The notes: generated from the sequence alone by a model not told the origin. A stretch of DNA of 64,000 bases from Bradyrhizobium erythrophlei (GCF_900129425.1 NZ_LT670817.1:4836001-4900000), one strand, 5' to 3'; shown: positions 26,748 through 36,141, counted from the stretch's first letter. Program-made: numbers and translations.

Positions 26748-27602
26748 TCAGTTCTGCACCGGCGCATAGGGCGCGACCGGGCCGGCCTCGGTCATGACAG
26801 GCGGCGCTTTTGTCTCGACCGGCCTGAGCGGGCTGTCGTCATCGAGGAACTTGTCGAGCATGCCCTGGATCGATGCCTTGGCCTCGTCAGGTCCGGTATC
26901 GCGCATGTCGTTATGCTGGAAATCGGTTCGGACCACCGTAATCCCGGCCTTCTCGCAGACTTCTTCGGTCGGAATCACGCCAGGGTCCGGCTTGAAAACA
27001 GGATCGTGCGAGCGGAATGAGAGGATCTTGAACTTGCCGTCGGTCATGAACGGGACGCGCAGATTGTCGAGCGTCACGACCTTCTTGATCTTGTCAGGGT
27101 ACATTTTGGCGAAGTAGAGCGACACGTCGGCGCCCATCGAGTGCCCCACCATCGTCAAATGATCGTAGTCAGCGTTCGACTGAACCTTCTTCATTTCCTC
27201 GATCGCAAAACGGATGTTGGCAACGTCGCGCTGGTACTGCGGCAGGCGGCCGACATAGAGCTCGCCGACTTTAGTCACCATCGGCGCGTCGGTCGGCAGA
27301 TCATGCTGGATGCTGATGGCGATGTAGCCGCGCGCGGCGAAGACGTTGGCGAGGAAAGAGTATTCGGTGAATTTGACGGTGTTGCCGTGGTTGAGGATTG
27401 CCACCGGCAGCGTGATCATGCCGGCATTCGCCTGCAATTCCTTGTCGCGCCGTATGGCGATATCAACCGCGACCGGACGGTTGTTGCGGCTTGCATCGTA
27501 GAAGGTCAGCGTTTCGTGGCGGATCGCCCATTTGCTCGCGGTGAAATAACCGACCGCAACCAGCGCGCTAAGCGAAACCAGAATAGCAATTCCACGCTTC
27601 AT
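26748..27602 (-). CDS. Alpha/beta hydrolase family protein
   Basis: 284-residue hydrolase with an N-terminal signal or anchor (IAILVSLSALVAVGYF). The nucleophile elbow is MVGHSMGAD (Ser), with a candidate acid in a later loop and a His in TDFQHNDMRD. The C-terminus is a Pro-rich tail. Substrate unknown. The upstream region (27730-27765) carries TGC-rich dyads like those at the phasin gene, so a link to polyhydroxyalkanoate regulation is possible but speculative. Confidence 0.78.
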   Translation of the reverse strand: MKRGIAILVSLSALVAVGYFTASKWAIRHETLTFYDASRNNRPVAVDIAIRRDKELQANAGMITLPVAILNHGNTVKFTEYSFLANVFAARGYIAISIQHDLPTDAPMVTKVGELYVGRLPQYQRDVANIRFAIEEMKKVQSNADYDHLTMVGHSMGADVSLYFAKMYPDKIKKVVTLDNLRVPFMTDGKFKILSFRSHDPVFKPDPGVIPTEEVCEKAGITVVRTDFQHNDMRDTGPDEAKASIQGMLDKFLDDDSPLRPVETKAPPVMTEAGPVAPYAPVQN

Positions 27603-27729
27603 GTTCGTCCTCGGCGCACGACCTTAAGGGAACCAAATCCACGGTTGGGACCCTGCGGTCCCTTATTGCTAATATACGTCACGGCCCCGTGACAGGAAGA
27701 CCAAATATTGTGAATTGACCGCCTGATCG

Positions 27730-27765
27730 TTGTGCGATGCACCCTCTTATTGTGCAGTTGCACAA
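27730..27765. promoter_or_regulatory. Two TGC-rich motifs upstream of the alpha/beta hydrolase
   Basis: TTGTGCGATGCA (27730-27741) resembles the phasin upstream arm, and TTGTGCAGTTGCACAA (27750-27765) is a perfect palindrome with a two-base centre. They lie 128-163 bases before the hydrolase start. The rest of 27603-27902 has no gene. Confidence 0.4.
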
Positions 27766-27902
27766 CCGGGATAGCCGCAGCCTGTCCTCACTCTGGGACG
27801 CTACAACTCAACGTCCGGTTCAACTTGCCGGTAAAGGTGAGAACAAGTCGGGCGCAAGTTCGTTCCAGCATCACCCGCCAGTATTAACTTACCGCAAGGG
27901 CC

Positions 27903-28826
27903 CTAGGCACCGAGGATGTCGTGGACTTCGAGCGGCTTGTCGACCTGGCTGAACCATTCGGCGCGGTTGGCGGCGCGGCGGCGGCCGCGCTCATCGAGCG
28001 GCAGCTTCAACTGGCGCAGCAGGCTCGTAACCTCCTCGCGTGCCGTGACGTGACCCATGCTCGGACGGGTACCAAGCGTTGCCTCGTCGAGGTCGTCGAG
28101 CGCGGTCAGCCCGCGTGGAAAAAACTCGCGGTAGACCACCCGTTCGGCAAAACCATCGATCGAACGGAAGCCGAGCCGGAATGACAAATCGTTGAGGCTG
28201 TCGGCGACCAGCTGCTTGTTGCGCGATCCCAGCATCGACAATCGGTTGCGGACCACGATCCAGTCGGTAGAGGCGCCGTCGACCTGGCGGCGCTTTCGCC
28301 TGACGTCGCGCACCATCTCGGCATAGTGACTCTCGCCGGTGACCGAATAGGTCGCGGGATCGACGGTTCCCAGCACGTCGAAATCGAGGAAGCTGTCGTT
28401 GATCGGGGTCACCAGCGTATCGGCCATCGAGTGCGCCAGGCGCATCAGGTAACTATCCGACCCCGGGGTATCGATCACGATGAAATCGAAGGTCCGCTCG
28501 ACCGCACTGACGGCGTCGATGAATTGCTGGAATTCGGAAGTTTCGTTGTCCGCGATCTGCATGGTCTCGCCGAGCTTGATGCAGCAGTGCACGGGCAGTT
28601 CGAGGTCCAGCCCGGTGCGGCGCGCCCACGCGCTTCGGTTGCTGATGTAACGGGTGAAGCTTTGCTGGCGGCAATCGAGATCGATGGTGGCGACGCGCTG
28701 GCCGGCTTTCATCAGTGCGACCGCAATGTGGAGGGCGGTAGTCGATTTTCCCGAACCACCCTTCTCGTTGCCCAGCACAACGACATGCGCCGAGCCCGAT
28801 TGCCCTTGACTAGTCTGCACCAACAT
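27903..28826 (-). CDS. mipZ: Division plane positioning ATPase MipZ
   Basis: ParA/MinD-type ATPase that in Caulobacter forms a bipolar gradient and inhibits FtsZ away from midcell. The 307-residue product has the deviant Walker A KGGSGKS (22-28), VATIDLDCRQQSFTRY (Walker A' region), VIDTPGSDSYLMRLAHSMA and the MipZ-specific C-terminus (FRSIDGFAERVVYREFFPRG). ATG 28826 has AGGGGA 6-10 nt upstream, whereas the longer frame to 28874 has no site. It is typically encoded away from parAB, as here. Confidence 0.93.
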   Translation of the reverse strand: MLVQTSQGQSGSAHVVVLGNEKGGSGKSTTALHIAVALMKAGQRVATIDLDCRQQSFTRYISNRSAWARRTGLDLELPVHCCIKLGETMQIADNETSEFQQFIDAVSAVERTFDFIVIDTPGSDSYLMRLAHSMADTLVTPINDSFLDFDVLGTVDPATYSVTGESHYAEMVRDVRRKRRQVDGASTDWIVVRNRLSMLGSRNKQLVADSLNDLSFRLGFRSIDGFAERVVYREFFPRGLTALDDLDEATLGTRPSMGHVTAREEVTSLLRQLKLPLDERGRRRAANRAEWFSQVDKPLEVHDILGA

Positions 28827-29081
28827 TGTCCGTCCCCTAAAAGATATCATCAAATTACGCGCGACCGCGGTCAAGTGAAATGCGCATTAGCACTCTCGAA
28901 TCGTTGGCCGTGTGCCTTAATCATGAATCGCACGCGCAGCGCCGTTCGCGCACCACGGGATCGCCGGCACAGGATGTTCGACTGCCGGCTTGGCGGCCAA
29001 GCCTCGGTCTTGATAAGGTCGGCGTTCCCGCCGCAAGGTCGAAAGGCTCTCTGCCGCCTCGACCCAATAGATAGAATCCGG

Positions 29082-29933
29082 ATGTTGCGAAGCCCCATGA
29101 TCGTCCGCACGGTCCCTGCGTTGCGTCGCGCCCTCGACAGCATCAGGGCGCGAAAGGCCACGACCGCGCTGGTGCCAACCATGGGAGCACTCCATGACGG
29201 CCATGTGTCGCTGGTTCGGCTGGCGAAACGCCGCGCCACCAAGGTCATCGTGTCGATCTTTGTGAACCCCGCCCAGTTCGCACCGACGGAAGATTTCAGT
29301 TCATACCCGCGCACCTGGAAGGCCGATGTCGCTAGGCTTGCTGCCGAGAATGTCGACCTGATCTGGAATCCGGACGTGAAGACCATGTACCCGGACGGCT
29401 TTGCCACCCGGATATTGACGGAAGGGCCGGCCACCGCCGGTCTTGAGGATCGCTTCCGGCCGCACTTCTTCGGCGGTGTCACCACCGTAGTCGGCAAGCT
29501 GTTCACGCAAGTCCGACCGGATTTTGCGATCTTCGGCGAAAAGGATTTCCAGCAATTGCGAGTGGTGACGCGGATGGCCGGGGACCTCGACCTCGGCGTC
29601 AAGGTGATCGGCTCGAAAACCGTGCGCGAGCGCGATGGGCTGGCGATGTCGTCGCGCAACGTCTATTTGTCGCCGGAGGAACGCCACGCCGCACCGGCGC
29701 TCTACAAGGCCATGAAGGAAAGCGCCGGCCGTCTGCGGGCGGGCGACGACGTCGAGGCCGCGATGGCCGGCGGAGCCGAAATGATCGCGCAAGCCGGTTT
29801 TGTCACGGATTATTTCGAAGCCCGGCACGCCGAGACGCTGGCGCCGATCAAATCGGCGAAGGATGGACCGGTCCGAATCCTGGTTGCGGCCAAAATCGGA
29901 AGAACCCGGCTGATCGATAATGTCGCGGTCTAG
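29082..29933 (+). CDS. panC: Pantothenate synthetase
   Basis: ATP-dependent condensation of pantoate with beta-alanine, last step of pantothenate (vitamin B5) synthesis. The 283-residue product carries PTMGALHDGH (HIGH-like), FVNPAQF, RPHFFGGV, FGEKDFQQL and the KMSKS-like KTVRERDGLAMSSRNVYL. ATG 29082 gives the usual MxRSP-type N-terminus; an ATG at 29097 is the alternative. panB is not adjacent. The gene is divergent from mipZ. Confidence 0.95.
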   Translation: MLRSPMIVRTVPALRRALDSIRARKATTALVPTMGALHDGHVSLVRLAKRRATKVIVSIFVNPAQFAPTEDFSSYPRTWKADVARLAAENVDLIWNPDVKTMYPDGFATRILTEGPATAGLEDRFRPHFFGGVTTVVGKLFTQVRPDFAIFGEKDFQQLRVVTRMAGDLDLGVKVIGSKTVRERDGLAMSSRNVYLSPEERHAAPALYKAMKESAGRLRAGDDVEAAMAGGAEMIAQAGFVTDYFEARHAETLAPIKSAKDGPVRILVAAKIGRTRLIDNVAV

Positions 29934-30002
29934 CGCGTATTCCGCGAGAGCGGTCCCTGTTTGAGATCAGAAGTGGCGTAATCGAAAAGTGCGAGGTCCG
30001 GA

Positions 30003-30440
30003 CTAGAGCAGCCCAAGATCGCGCAATTCCCGGCGCAGCGGCTCGGGCATCGCCGCAATGCCGGCGCCGGCGGAGCCGAGATCCGGCGGCACGTCGCTGT
30101 GGTCGAAATAGCGCCAGCCTTGGAACGCCCGCATCGGCCGCGGCAGCACCGCGAACACCTTGGGCTGCATCACCAGCCGGCATCGTCCGATACCGTCGCG
30201 ATCCCGGAACGGCTCGATCGCGATGAGTTTTTCCCGCGCTGCGATCTCACCGCGGATCACCCAGTAGAGCGAGCCGCCCGCGAGCAACTCTTCGCCCCGC
30301 TTCGGCGTCATCCGGGTGATGTGGATATGATGTCGCGGCAGGCCTTTTTTCTTGGCGGTCTGCATGCGCTCGGCGACCCAGCTTCTGAGTTCCTTGACGG
30401 ACTCGCAGCCAACGGCAAGCTTGATGAGGTGAAGCGGCAT
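30003..30440 (-). CDS. DUF1489 family protein
   Basis: 145-residue protein starting MPLHLIKLAVGCESVKEL, with RHHIHITRMTPKRGEELLAG and PKVFAVLPRPMRAFQGWRYF. This is the conserved layout of DUF1489, found across alphaproteobacteria. It has no signal peptide. Function is not known. It is convergent with panC. Confidence 0.88.
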   Translation of the reverse strand: MPLHLIKLAVGCESVKELRSWVAERMQTAKKKGLPRHHIHITRMTPKRGEELLAGGSLYWVIRGEIAAREKLIAIEPFRDRDGIGRCRLVMQPKVFAVLPRPMRAFQGWRYFDHSDVPPDLGSAGAGIAAMPEPLRRELRDLGLL

Positions 30441-30480
30441 GGTAGTTGACGTTAGCGGTCAGCGACAGCTTTTGAAAGCA

Positions 30481-31449
30481 TCAATCATTCGCGGCTGCGG
30501 GAGCTGGCGCTACCGATGCCGGTGCTGCCGGTGCAAGCTGGACCGGCGCGGGCGTCCGCGAAGGTCTCGGCGCCGGCTGCTTCTTGGCCGCCGCCAGCGC
30601 GGGGGCCGGCGTCGGACGCGGTGACGGCAATGGCGCGGTCGCAAGCGACGGTGCCGGACGTTGCGCGGATGGCGCCGCTGTCGGCTCCGGCGTCATGATG
30701 CTGACAGGCGGGGTCGAGGCCGCTGTGGGAAAATCAGCATTGGTAGGCCTGCCCGTCGGCATCGATGGCGGAAATAGTGCGGCGGGCCCCGCTGCCGCAG
30801 CCGCGGGCGCGTTCCACAACGGCGCGTAGCGCGAAACCAGGCCGTCATAGACATGCTCTTCCATGTTGGCCTCGATCTGGTGGTGATCCGCCAGTGACCG
30901 GAAGGCGGCGCATTCCACCGGCGTGCAATGGTCGCGGGCAAGCAGCACCTGCGCCATCAATCCGTAGCGGTCGCGCTCGATCGCGTGGCGCAGCATCTGT
31001 AATTCGGGGGTCATGCCTTTATCCGCGGCGGCGACGTCGCCGAACGTGGTCAGCCGCGTGATCTGCGCTGCCGCATACGATACCGCCGCGGCGGTAGATT
31101 CGGCAGAACCGAACAACGCCTTCTCACAGCCCATCAAAACGGCATCACCCGCGAGATCGTCGATGCACGACAATGCCGGTAGCGAAGCACTGATCGGCTG
31201 GGGTGATCGGGCTTCACTGGAGACGGTGTGGCTGTCAGGACCGTAGCCGCGGATAGTCGCGGCCACCGCGATGCCGACGGCCAGCAAGGTAATGACCGTC
31301 AGCGCGCCGGTGGCGACGGATTTTTCGGCTCGCAACAGCGTGATCAAAACGATGATCGCGAAGAATCCCGCCGCGGCCAGTGTCAGCCACATCGGAAACG
31401 CAGGCGAAGCCCAAAATTGATCGAGCGATGTAGCCCAGGCCCAGTTCAT
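30481..31449 (-). CDS. Membrane protein of unknown function with Pro/Ala-rich tail
   Basis: 322 residues. Two N-terminal membrane helices (WLTLAAAGFFAIIVLITLL and ALTVITLLAVGIAVAATI) are followed by a soluble part with four Cys (SCIDDLAG, MGCEKALFG, DHCTPVECAAF) and a disordered tail of over 100 residues dominated by Pro and Ala. The soluble part is presumably periplasmic and may contain disulfides. I recognise no family; similar proteins occur in bradyrhizobia. It lies 41 nt upstream of DUF1489 on the same strand. Confidence 0.7.
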   Translation of the reverse strand: MNWAWATSLDQFWASPAFPMWLTLAAAGFFAIIVLITLLRAEKSVATGALTVITLLAVGIAVAATIRGYGPDSHTVSSEARSPQPISASLPALSCIDDLAGDAVLMGCEKALFGSAESTAAAVSYAAAQITRLTTFGDVAAADKGMTPELQMLRHAIERDRYGLMAQVLLARDHCTPVECAAFRSLADHHQIEANMEEHVYDGLVSRYAPLWNAPAAAAAGPAALFPPSMPTGRPTNADFPTAASTPPVSIMTPEPTAAPSAQRPAPSLATAPLPSPRPTPAPALAAAKKQPAPRPSRTPAPVQLAPAAPASVAPAPAAAND

Positions 31450-31596
31450 GCGCGATGTCCCTAACGCAGCATAAGATGCACTCGGCGAAAGCGAATGCCT
31501 TCTTTCCGCACTCAGCTTGTCGCAGAATGGTCCTGCGAACGGGGCGTTTTGACGGCGGGCGCAACGAAAGCCGTTTCACCCGGCCATGCGCGCAAT

Positions 31597-31800
31597 TTAG
31601 GAAATATCGAGCTGACTTTCCTTGGCCACCCGTTCGAAAGCTTCCGTCGAGCTTTTGATCCGATACTGACAGTCGTCGCCATCGGTCGGCAGCAGCCGGA
31701 TCACCTCATAGGTGCCGCTGGCGGCCGGACGGGCGACGTTGCTGGCAGTAAAATAGACGGTCTCTCCAACGTTGTATTTGTGCTTCAACGCACTCTCCAT
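31597..31800 (-). CDS. Small conserved hypothetical protein (67 aa)
   Basis: Compact, probably all-beta protein beginning MESALKHKYNVGETVYF and containing GTYEVIRLLPTDGDDCQYRI. The length and pattern suggest an SH3-like barrel. No signal or membrane segment. Function unknown; the balanced composition and protein-like pattern support a real gene. Confidence 0.65.
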   Translation of the reverse strand: MESALKHKYNVGETVYFTASNVARPAASGTYEVIRLLPTDGDDCQYRIKSSTEAFERVAKESQLDIS

Positions 31801-32015
31801 CCACGCAAAGAATGTCGGCCAAGCCCACGGTCCCGCTTGCTAAGGCCGACTGAAAACCCGGCGTTTCTATAGCACAGCGCCGGTCCCGTTGGCCAGTTAC
31901 ATCGGGGCATATCAAATGCGCGGATTTTGCAGGTTTTTCAGTGCGATAAAGGCGATTTTGTGGGTTCCGTGGCGGTCTGCGCGGCAGCCGCCCCGGAACC
32001 TTTGCTCCGAAGCCC

Positions 32016-32384
32016 TTAAGCCGTGTGCGGCAGCGTGCCGTCCGGACTGGCATGATCGACCGCGGCGGGAAGTTGTTGCGCCAAAACCTTGGCAATCTGG
32101 TCGACTGGGATATTGAAGCGTGCGGCCAGTTGCTTGACGGTGTCGCTGCCCAGCACCTGCTGCAGTTGCTCGGCCGTGATCGGCAGGTTCTGACCGTTGC
32201 CGAGCCAGGATTTGACCTGATCGCCGAGGCCGGCCTGCTGAAGCTTGGCGACAATAGCGCTTAGCCCGCCCTGGCTACCATTGCCCAGCATCTCGCTGAG
32301 CACGACCGGTAGCACGGCCCCTTCAAGCTGGCCGAGCGCGCCCTTGAACGCCGCTGAATTTTCCAGTGAATCGAGAATTCCCAT
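32016..32384 (-). CDS. YidB family protein (DUF937)
   Basis: 122-residue helical protein starting MGILDSLENSAAFKGALGQ and containing SAIVAKLQQAGLGDQVKSWL and LPITAEQLQQVLGSDTVKQL, the YidB signature. ATG 32384 was chosen because AGGA lies about 8 nt upstream; a TTG two codons earlier is less likely. The family has no settled function. It is followed on the left by about 215 bases without a gene. Confidence 0.88.
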   Translation of the reverse strand: MGILDSLENSAAFKGALGQLEGAVLPVVLSEMLGNGSQGGLSAIVAKLQQAGLGDQVKSWLGNGQNLPITAEQLQQVLGSDTVKQLAARFNIPVDQIAKVLAQQLPAAVDHASPDGTLPHTA

Positions 32385-32488
32385 GGCCAAATCCTTTCGC
32401 TAGATGCGGACATGCCGGTTCCGAATTCAGCCGCTTCGCACGGCCTCCGTCAAGCCGCGATTGCGACCGAGGCTCGGTATTCCGCCGC

Positions 32489-33145
32489 TCACGCCGTCTC
32501 AAATCTGTCAATAATCAGGGTTTCGGCAAGTGCGGCAGTGGTCCATTGCTGGAACGCCGGCAGCGCCATCATGGTGTCCATATAGGCCTGCGCCTCCGGC
32601 GCCACTGCAATCGCAAAGCTGCGAAACCGATGCACCACCGGTGCGAACATGGCGTCTGCGCCGCCGAAGGCTCCGAACAAAAACGGCCCGAACTTTCCGT
32701 AGCGTTCGCGGCACTCGATCCAGATCTGCTCGACGCGCGCGACGTCGGCGCGCGCGTCGGCCGATAGCGCGACCGCGCGGACCAGCCGATGCAGGTTCAT
32801 GCCGCACTCGTTGCGCAGCGCCGCAAAGCCCGAATGCATCTCCGCCGAAATCGAACGCGCATGCGCGCGCCGCGCGCGATCCTCCGGCCAAATCCGCGAT
32901 TGCGGAAACCGTTCGGCGACGTATTCGATGATCGCCAGCGAATCCCAGATCGTGATGTCGCCGTCGATCAGCGCCGGTACCTTGCCCGAAGGCGTGAAAT
33001 CCAGAATCCGCCGCTTGTCGGCGTCGCCGGTATAGAGCGGAATGAAAACCTCGTCGAAGGCGATGTCGTTGGCTCGCAGCGCCAGCCAGGGCCGCATCGA
33101 CCACGACGAATAGTTTTTGTTACCGATCACGAGCTTCAAGGCCAT
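32489..33145 (-). CDS. Glutathione S-transferase family protein
   Basis: 218 residues with a thioredoxin-like N-domain (LVIGNKNYSSWSMRPWLALR, with the catalytic Ser/Tyr region, then SGKVPALIDGD as cis-Pro loop and WDSLAIIEYVAERFP) and a helical C-domain. The NKNYSSWSMRPW opening marks a GST group common in proteobacteria whose substrate is unknown. ATG 33145 is supported by AGGGA about 10 nt upstream. Confidence 0.9.
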   Translation of the reverse strand: MALKLVIGNKNYSSWSMRPWLALRANDIAFDEVFIPLYTGDADKRRILDFTPSGKVPALIDGDITIWDSLAIIEYVAERFPQSRIWPEDRARRAHARSISAEMHSGFAALRNECGMNLHRLVRAVALSADARADVARVEQIWIECRERYGKFGPFLFGAFGGADAMFAPVVHRFRSFAIAVAPEAQAYMDTMMALPAFQQWTTAALAETLIIDRFETA

Positions 33146-33274
33146 GCGAAGAAATCCCTGTTGGCTTGGCATTCTGCCATAGCGCGGCGCAATCGCAACC
33201 GGCATCCACATCATGCTGCCGGTTGCCGCGACCGGTCATGCATGGCATGCATCGCTACGTCGGGGGGACAGAAC

Positions 33275-33952
33275 ATGCGCGCGTATGCGGTCGATATTCT
33301 GGCGGTCGGCTTTTTCATCATTGAATGGACGGTATACGCGGTCACGCTGGAGCATACGGCGTATGGATGCGACAGCCTGTCCGCCCGCATGCATGTCTAC
33401 CGCGAGGTCTGGATCCGGCGCCTGCTCGATCGCGAGGCCCGCATGGTCGATATGCAGATCATGGCCTCACTGCAGAACGGCACCGCATTCTTTGCGTCGA
33501 CCAGCCTGTTCGCGATCGGCGGCGCTTTAGCTTTGTTGCGTGCGACCAGCGAAGCGCTGGCCGTGCTGGGCGCGCTGCCGGTCGATTTCAGTCCCTCGCC
33601 TGCGCTCTGGGAAGTCAAATGTCTCGGGCTGATCCTGATTTTCGTCTACACGTTCTTCAAGTTTGCCTGGGCGTACCGGCTGTTCAACTACGTCGCCATC
33701 CTGCTCGGGGCGATGCCGCCGGCCTCGCAACGCGACACGCCCGAGGCGGAAGCGCATGTCATCAGGACGACGAAAGTGTTCGAAGCCGCAGGCAGGCAGT
33801 TCAATCGCGGGCAGCGCGCATTCTTCTTCGCGCTGGGCTATCTCGGCTGGTTCGTCAGTCCCTGGGTTTTGTTTGTAACCACGGCGGCGGTTGTGATCGT
33901 CACCTGGCGCAGGCAGTTCGCCTCCAGTGCCTGGCACGCGATGGGAACCTAG
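33275..33952 (+). CDS. DUF599 domain-containing membrane protein
   Basis: 225-residue protein with four hydrophobic segments (ILAVGFFIIEWTVYAV; ASTSLFAIGGALALL; LIFVYTFFKFAWAYRLFNY; YLGWFVSPWVLFVTTAAVV). It shows the DUF599 pattern VWIRRLLDREARMVDMQIM and AGRQFNRGQRAFFFALGYL. It should sit in the inner membrane; function unknown. GGGGGGAC precedes the ATG by about 6 nt. Its 3' end overlaps the convergent TolA-like gene by 4 nt. Confidence 0.88.
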   Translation: MRAYAVDILAVGFFIIEWTVYAVTLEHTAYGCDSLSARMHVYREVWIRRLLDREARMVDMQIMASLQNGTAFFASTSLFAIGGALALLRATSEALAVLGALPVDFSPSPALWEVKCLGLILIFVYTFFKFAWAYRLFNYVAILLGAMPPASQRDTPEAEAHVIRTTKVFEAAGRQFNRGQRAFFFALGYLGWFVSPWVLFVTTAAVVIVTWRRQFASSAWHAMGT

Positions 33953-34773
33953 GACGCGCCCGCAAAGTCCTGCGGCGTAAAACTGAGATCGAGCACTTTC
34001 CATTCGCCGTATCTGTCCGCCGGTAACATCGCGTAGGGCTGACAAGCCTCCAGCGCACTGATCGTGCTTTGCATCAGTGCCGGTCCTTTTGCGGAAGCGC
34101 TGGCCTCAATCAGGACAGGGTTCGTCGCAAGCTTGCCGTCCGGCGTCATGAACACACGCAGCTTGATCTTGATCTTGTCGGAGGGGACGATCGATGCTGG
34201 CAGCTTCGCACACGTCCGGAGATGGCGTCGAAACTCCGTGACGAGACTGGATGCGATGTCGGCTTTCTCCGACGCCGCGGCATCGAAGCCGTCGCCGGGT
34301 TTGTCCTGGGCTGAGGTTGGCGGAAGATCCGGGGGCAGACCGAGCATCACGTGGTATTTGAGCGACAGATCAGGCTCCGCAGGAGTGTAGGCCGGCAATG
34401 GTGACGTCGGTGGCGGCTGCGGCGAAGCGGCAGCCTGTTGCCGATCGGGAAGCGGGGTCGACGGCGCCGCCTGCTTTTGCGGGGGCGCTGTGGCCGTCGG
34501 TGGAGCGGCGGGCGCCGGCTGAGCAGCAGGCGCGGATTTCGACGAAAGGTCGAAGGCATCGGAAGGCTGAGCCTTGGCCGCGGCGGGCGGCTCCGGCGTC
34601 TTTTCCGGGACCTCATCAGGCGAAACGAGATCCACCGTGATCGATTCAGCCGTGACCGAACCGAACGGATGCACCTCGGCGAAGATCAGCACCATCGCCA
34701 ACGCCGACAGATGGCCGAGCGCCGATGCTGCGATGCCTGAGCGTATGAACCGGAGTGGTTCCACCGTACTCAA
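33949..34773 (-). CDS. TolA/TonB-like cell envelope protein
   Basis: 274 residues: a cytoplasmic stub, one membrane helix (ASALGHLSALAMVLIFAEV), a Pro/Ala/Gln-rich periplasmic spacer (about 55-135) and a C-terminal domain of about 85 residues with LRTCAKLPASIVPSDKIKIK and FMTPDGKLATNPVLIEAS, which resembles TolA/TonB C-terminal domains. Two cysteines in that domain could pair. No tolB/pal/exbBD is adjacent, so assignment to the Tol or Ton system is open. Confidence 0.7.
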   Translation of the reverse strand: MSTVEPLRFIRSGIAASALGHLSALAMVLIFAEVHPFGSVTAESITVDLVSPDEVPEKTPEPPAAAKAQPSDAFDLSSKSAPAAQPAPAAPPTATAPPQKQAAPSTPLPDRQQAAASPQPPPTSPLPAYTPAEPDLSLKYHVMLGLPPDLPPTSAQDKPGDGFDAAASEKADIASSLVTEFRRHLRTCAKLPASIVPSDKIKIKLRVFMTPDGKLATNPVLIEASASAKGPALMQSTISALEACQPYAMLPADRYGEWKVLDLSFTPQDFAGAS

Positions 34774-34831
34774 TCAAGGTTTGGAAGTCGCTCCTGCCCC
34801 AGCCGCCAGCATAGCGGCCAATGCGAGCGCC

Positions 34832-35650
34832 TCAATCCCATTTCGGCGCGAAACCGAAATCGGTAAGCCGGCCCTTGGCGCTTGCCATCTGCGAAATCTG
34901 CTGCATCTCCTCGGCGGACAGCGCGAAGTCGAAGATGTCGATATTTTCCGACAACCGTTCGATCCGCGACGTCCGCGGTATCGCCGAAACATTCTGCTGC
35001 ACCAGCCAGCGCAGGCAAACCTGGGCGGCGGTCTTGCCGTGGACCTGCCCGATCCGCACCAGGGTCTGGTCGCTCTTGATGCGGCCCTTCGCCACCGGAC
35101 TATAGGCGATCAGCGCCATGCCGTGGAGCGCGCAGGCCTCCCTGACCTTGGTCTGGTCGAGATAGGGATGATATTCGACCTGATCGCACGCCAATAGCTC
35201 CGGGCACGCCGCGATCGCCTCCTCGATCAAAGCCACGGTGAAATTCGAGACGCCGATGTGCCGGGTCATGCCGAGTTTCTTGACATGCGCCAACGCGCCC
35301 AAGGTTTCCTGCAGCGGCACGTGCGGATTCGGCCAGTGCAGCAGCAAGAGGTCGACTTCGGAAAGCCGCAGTTTTGTCAGGCTCTCCTTGGTGGAGCGTT
35401 CGAGATCGTTCGGCGCGAAGTGGGTGGTCCAGACCTTGGTCGTCACGAACACGTCGTCACGCTTGACCTTGGAGGCACGCAGCCCCTCGCCGACCTCGCG
35501 TTCGTTCTCATAGACCTGGGCGGTATCGATGTGGCGATAGCCAAGTCTTATGGCCTGCTCGACGAGACGGGCGCAGGTTCGGCCGCGAAGCTCCCAGGTG
35601 CCCAACCCGATCGCGGGGATTTTTGCGCCGTTGGCTTCGACGAATTGCAT
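34832..35650 (-). CDS. Aldo/keto reductase
   Basis: NADPH-dependent (alpha/beta)8 reductase, 272 residues. The active-site set is present: Asp and Tyr in HIDTAQVYENE (about 40-50), Lys in VTTKVW, His in LLLLHWPNPH, plus the cofactor-binding AIPRTSRIERLSENIDIF near the C-terminus. It resembles the 2,5-diketo-gluconate reductase/prostaglandin synthase-like branch; substrate not known. Confidence 0.92.
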   Translation of the reverse strand: MQFVEANGAKIPAIGLGTWELRGRTCARLVEQAIRLGYRHIDTAQVYENEREVGEGLRASKVKRDDVFVTTKVWTTHFAPNDLERSTKESLTKLRLSEVDLLLLHWPNPHVPLQETLGALAHVKKLGMTRHIGVSNFTVALIEEAIAACPELLACDQVEYHPYLDQTKVREACALHGMALIAYSPVAKGRIKSDQTLVRIGQVHGKTAAQVCLRWLVQQNVSAIPRTSRIERLSENIDIFDFALSAEEMQQISQMASAKGRLTDFGFAPKWD

Positions 35651-35727
35651 CGCGGATACTCGAACAAACCGAGACCATTATGTCCTGTCGGGACCATGCT
35701 GCCAACGTCCGCAAGCGAGTTCCGGGT

Positions 35728-36078
35728 TCAGATCGGCGATGGATCCGAGGCCAAAGCGGCAAACACCGTCTCCGGGGCATGGGCGATCACCGCGAGAAGG
35801 GCACGGGCGGGTCCGCGCGGCAAGCGTTTGCCCTGCTCCCAGTTTCTGATGGTGTCGACCGGCACTCCTAGCCTGGCTGCGAATTGCTGCTGTGTCAGCC
35901 GCGCGCGCCGTCGAAGGTCGCGCACCGCCGGGGGCGGCCCCGGCTCCGCCGGCGCGACGCAAGTCGGCGTCGGCGCGGCAAAAGCCGTCGTCGGGGCGAG
36001 CGGAAACTCCTGCCCATCCCGCAATTCGACGATCCGTCCGTCCGCTTTCAGCCGCAAACGCTGCATGCCCGACTCCAT
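35728..36078 (-). CDS. Helix-turn-helix (XRE-like) DNA-binding protein
   Basis: 116 residues. The N-terminus begins MESGMQRLRLKADGRIVELR and resembles a short antitoxin-like strand region. A Pro-rich linker follows, then the HTH: RDLRRRARLTQQQFAARLG and VPVDTIRNWEQGKRLPRGPA, as in antitoxins of the HigA/NadS type. No toxin gene is adjacent, so it may be a solitary regulator. It sits between the aldo/keto reductase and mgtE on the same strand. Confidence 0.75.
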   Translation of the reverse strand: MESGMQRLRLKADGRIVELRDGQEFPLAPTTAFAAPTPTCVAPAEPGPPPAVRDLRRRARLTQQQFAARLGVPVDTIRNWEQGKRLPRGPARALLAVIAHAPETVFAALASDPSPI

Positions 36079-36141
36079 GCGGAGATGGTCGGCGATACGC
36101 GTTAAGGTCCGATTAACGATACGCAGGCAGCTGCGTATCCG

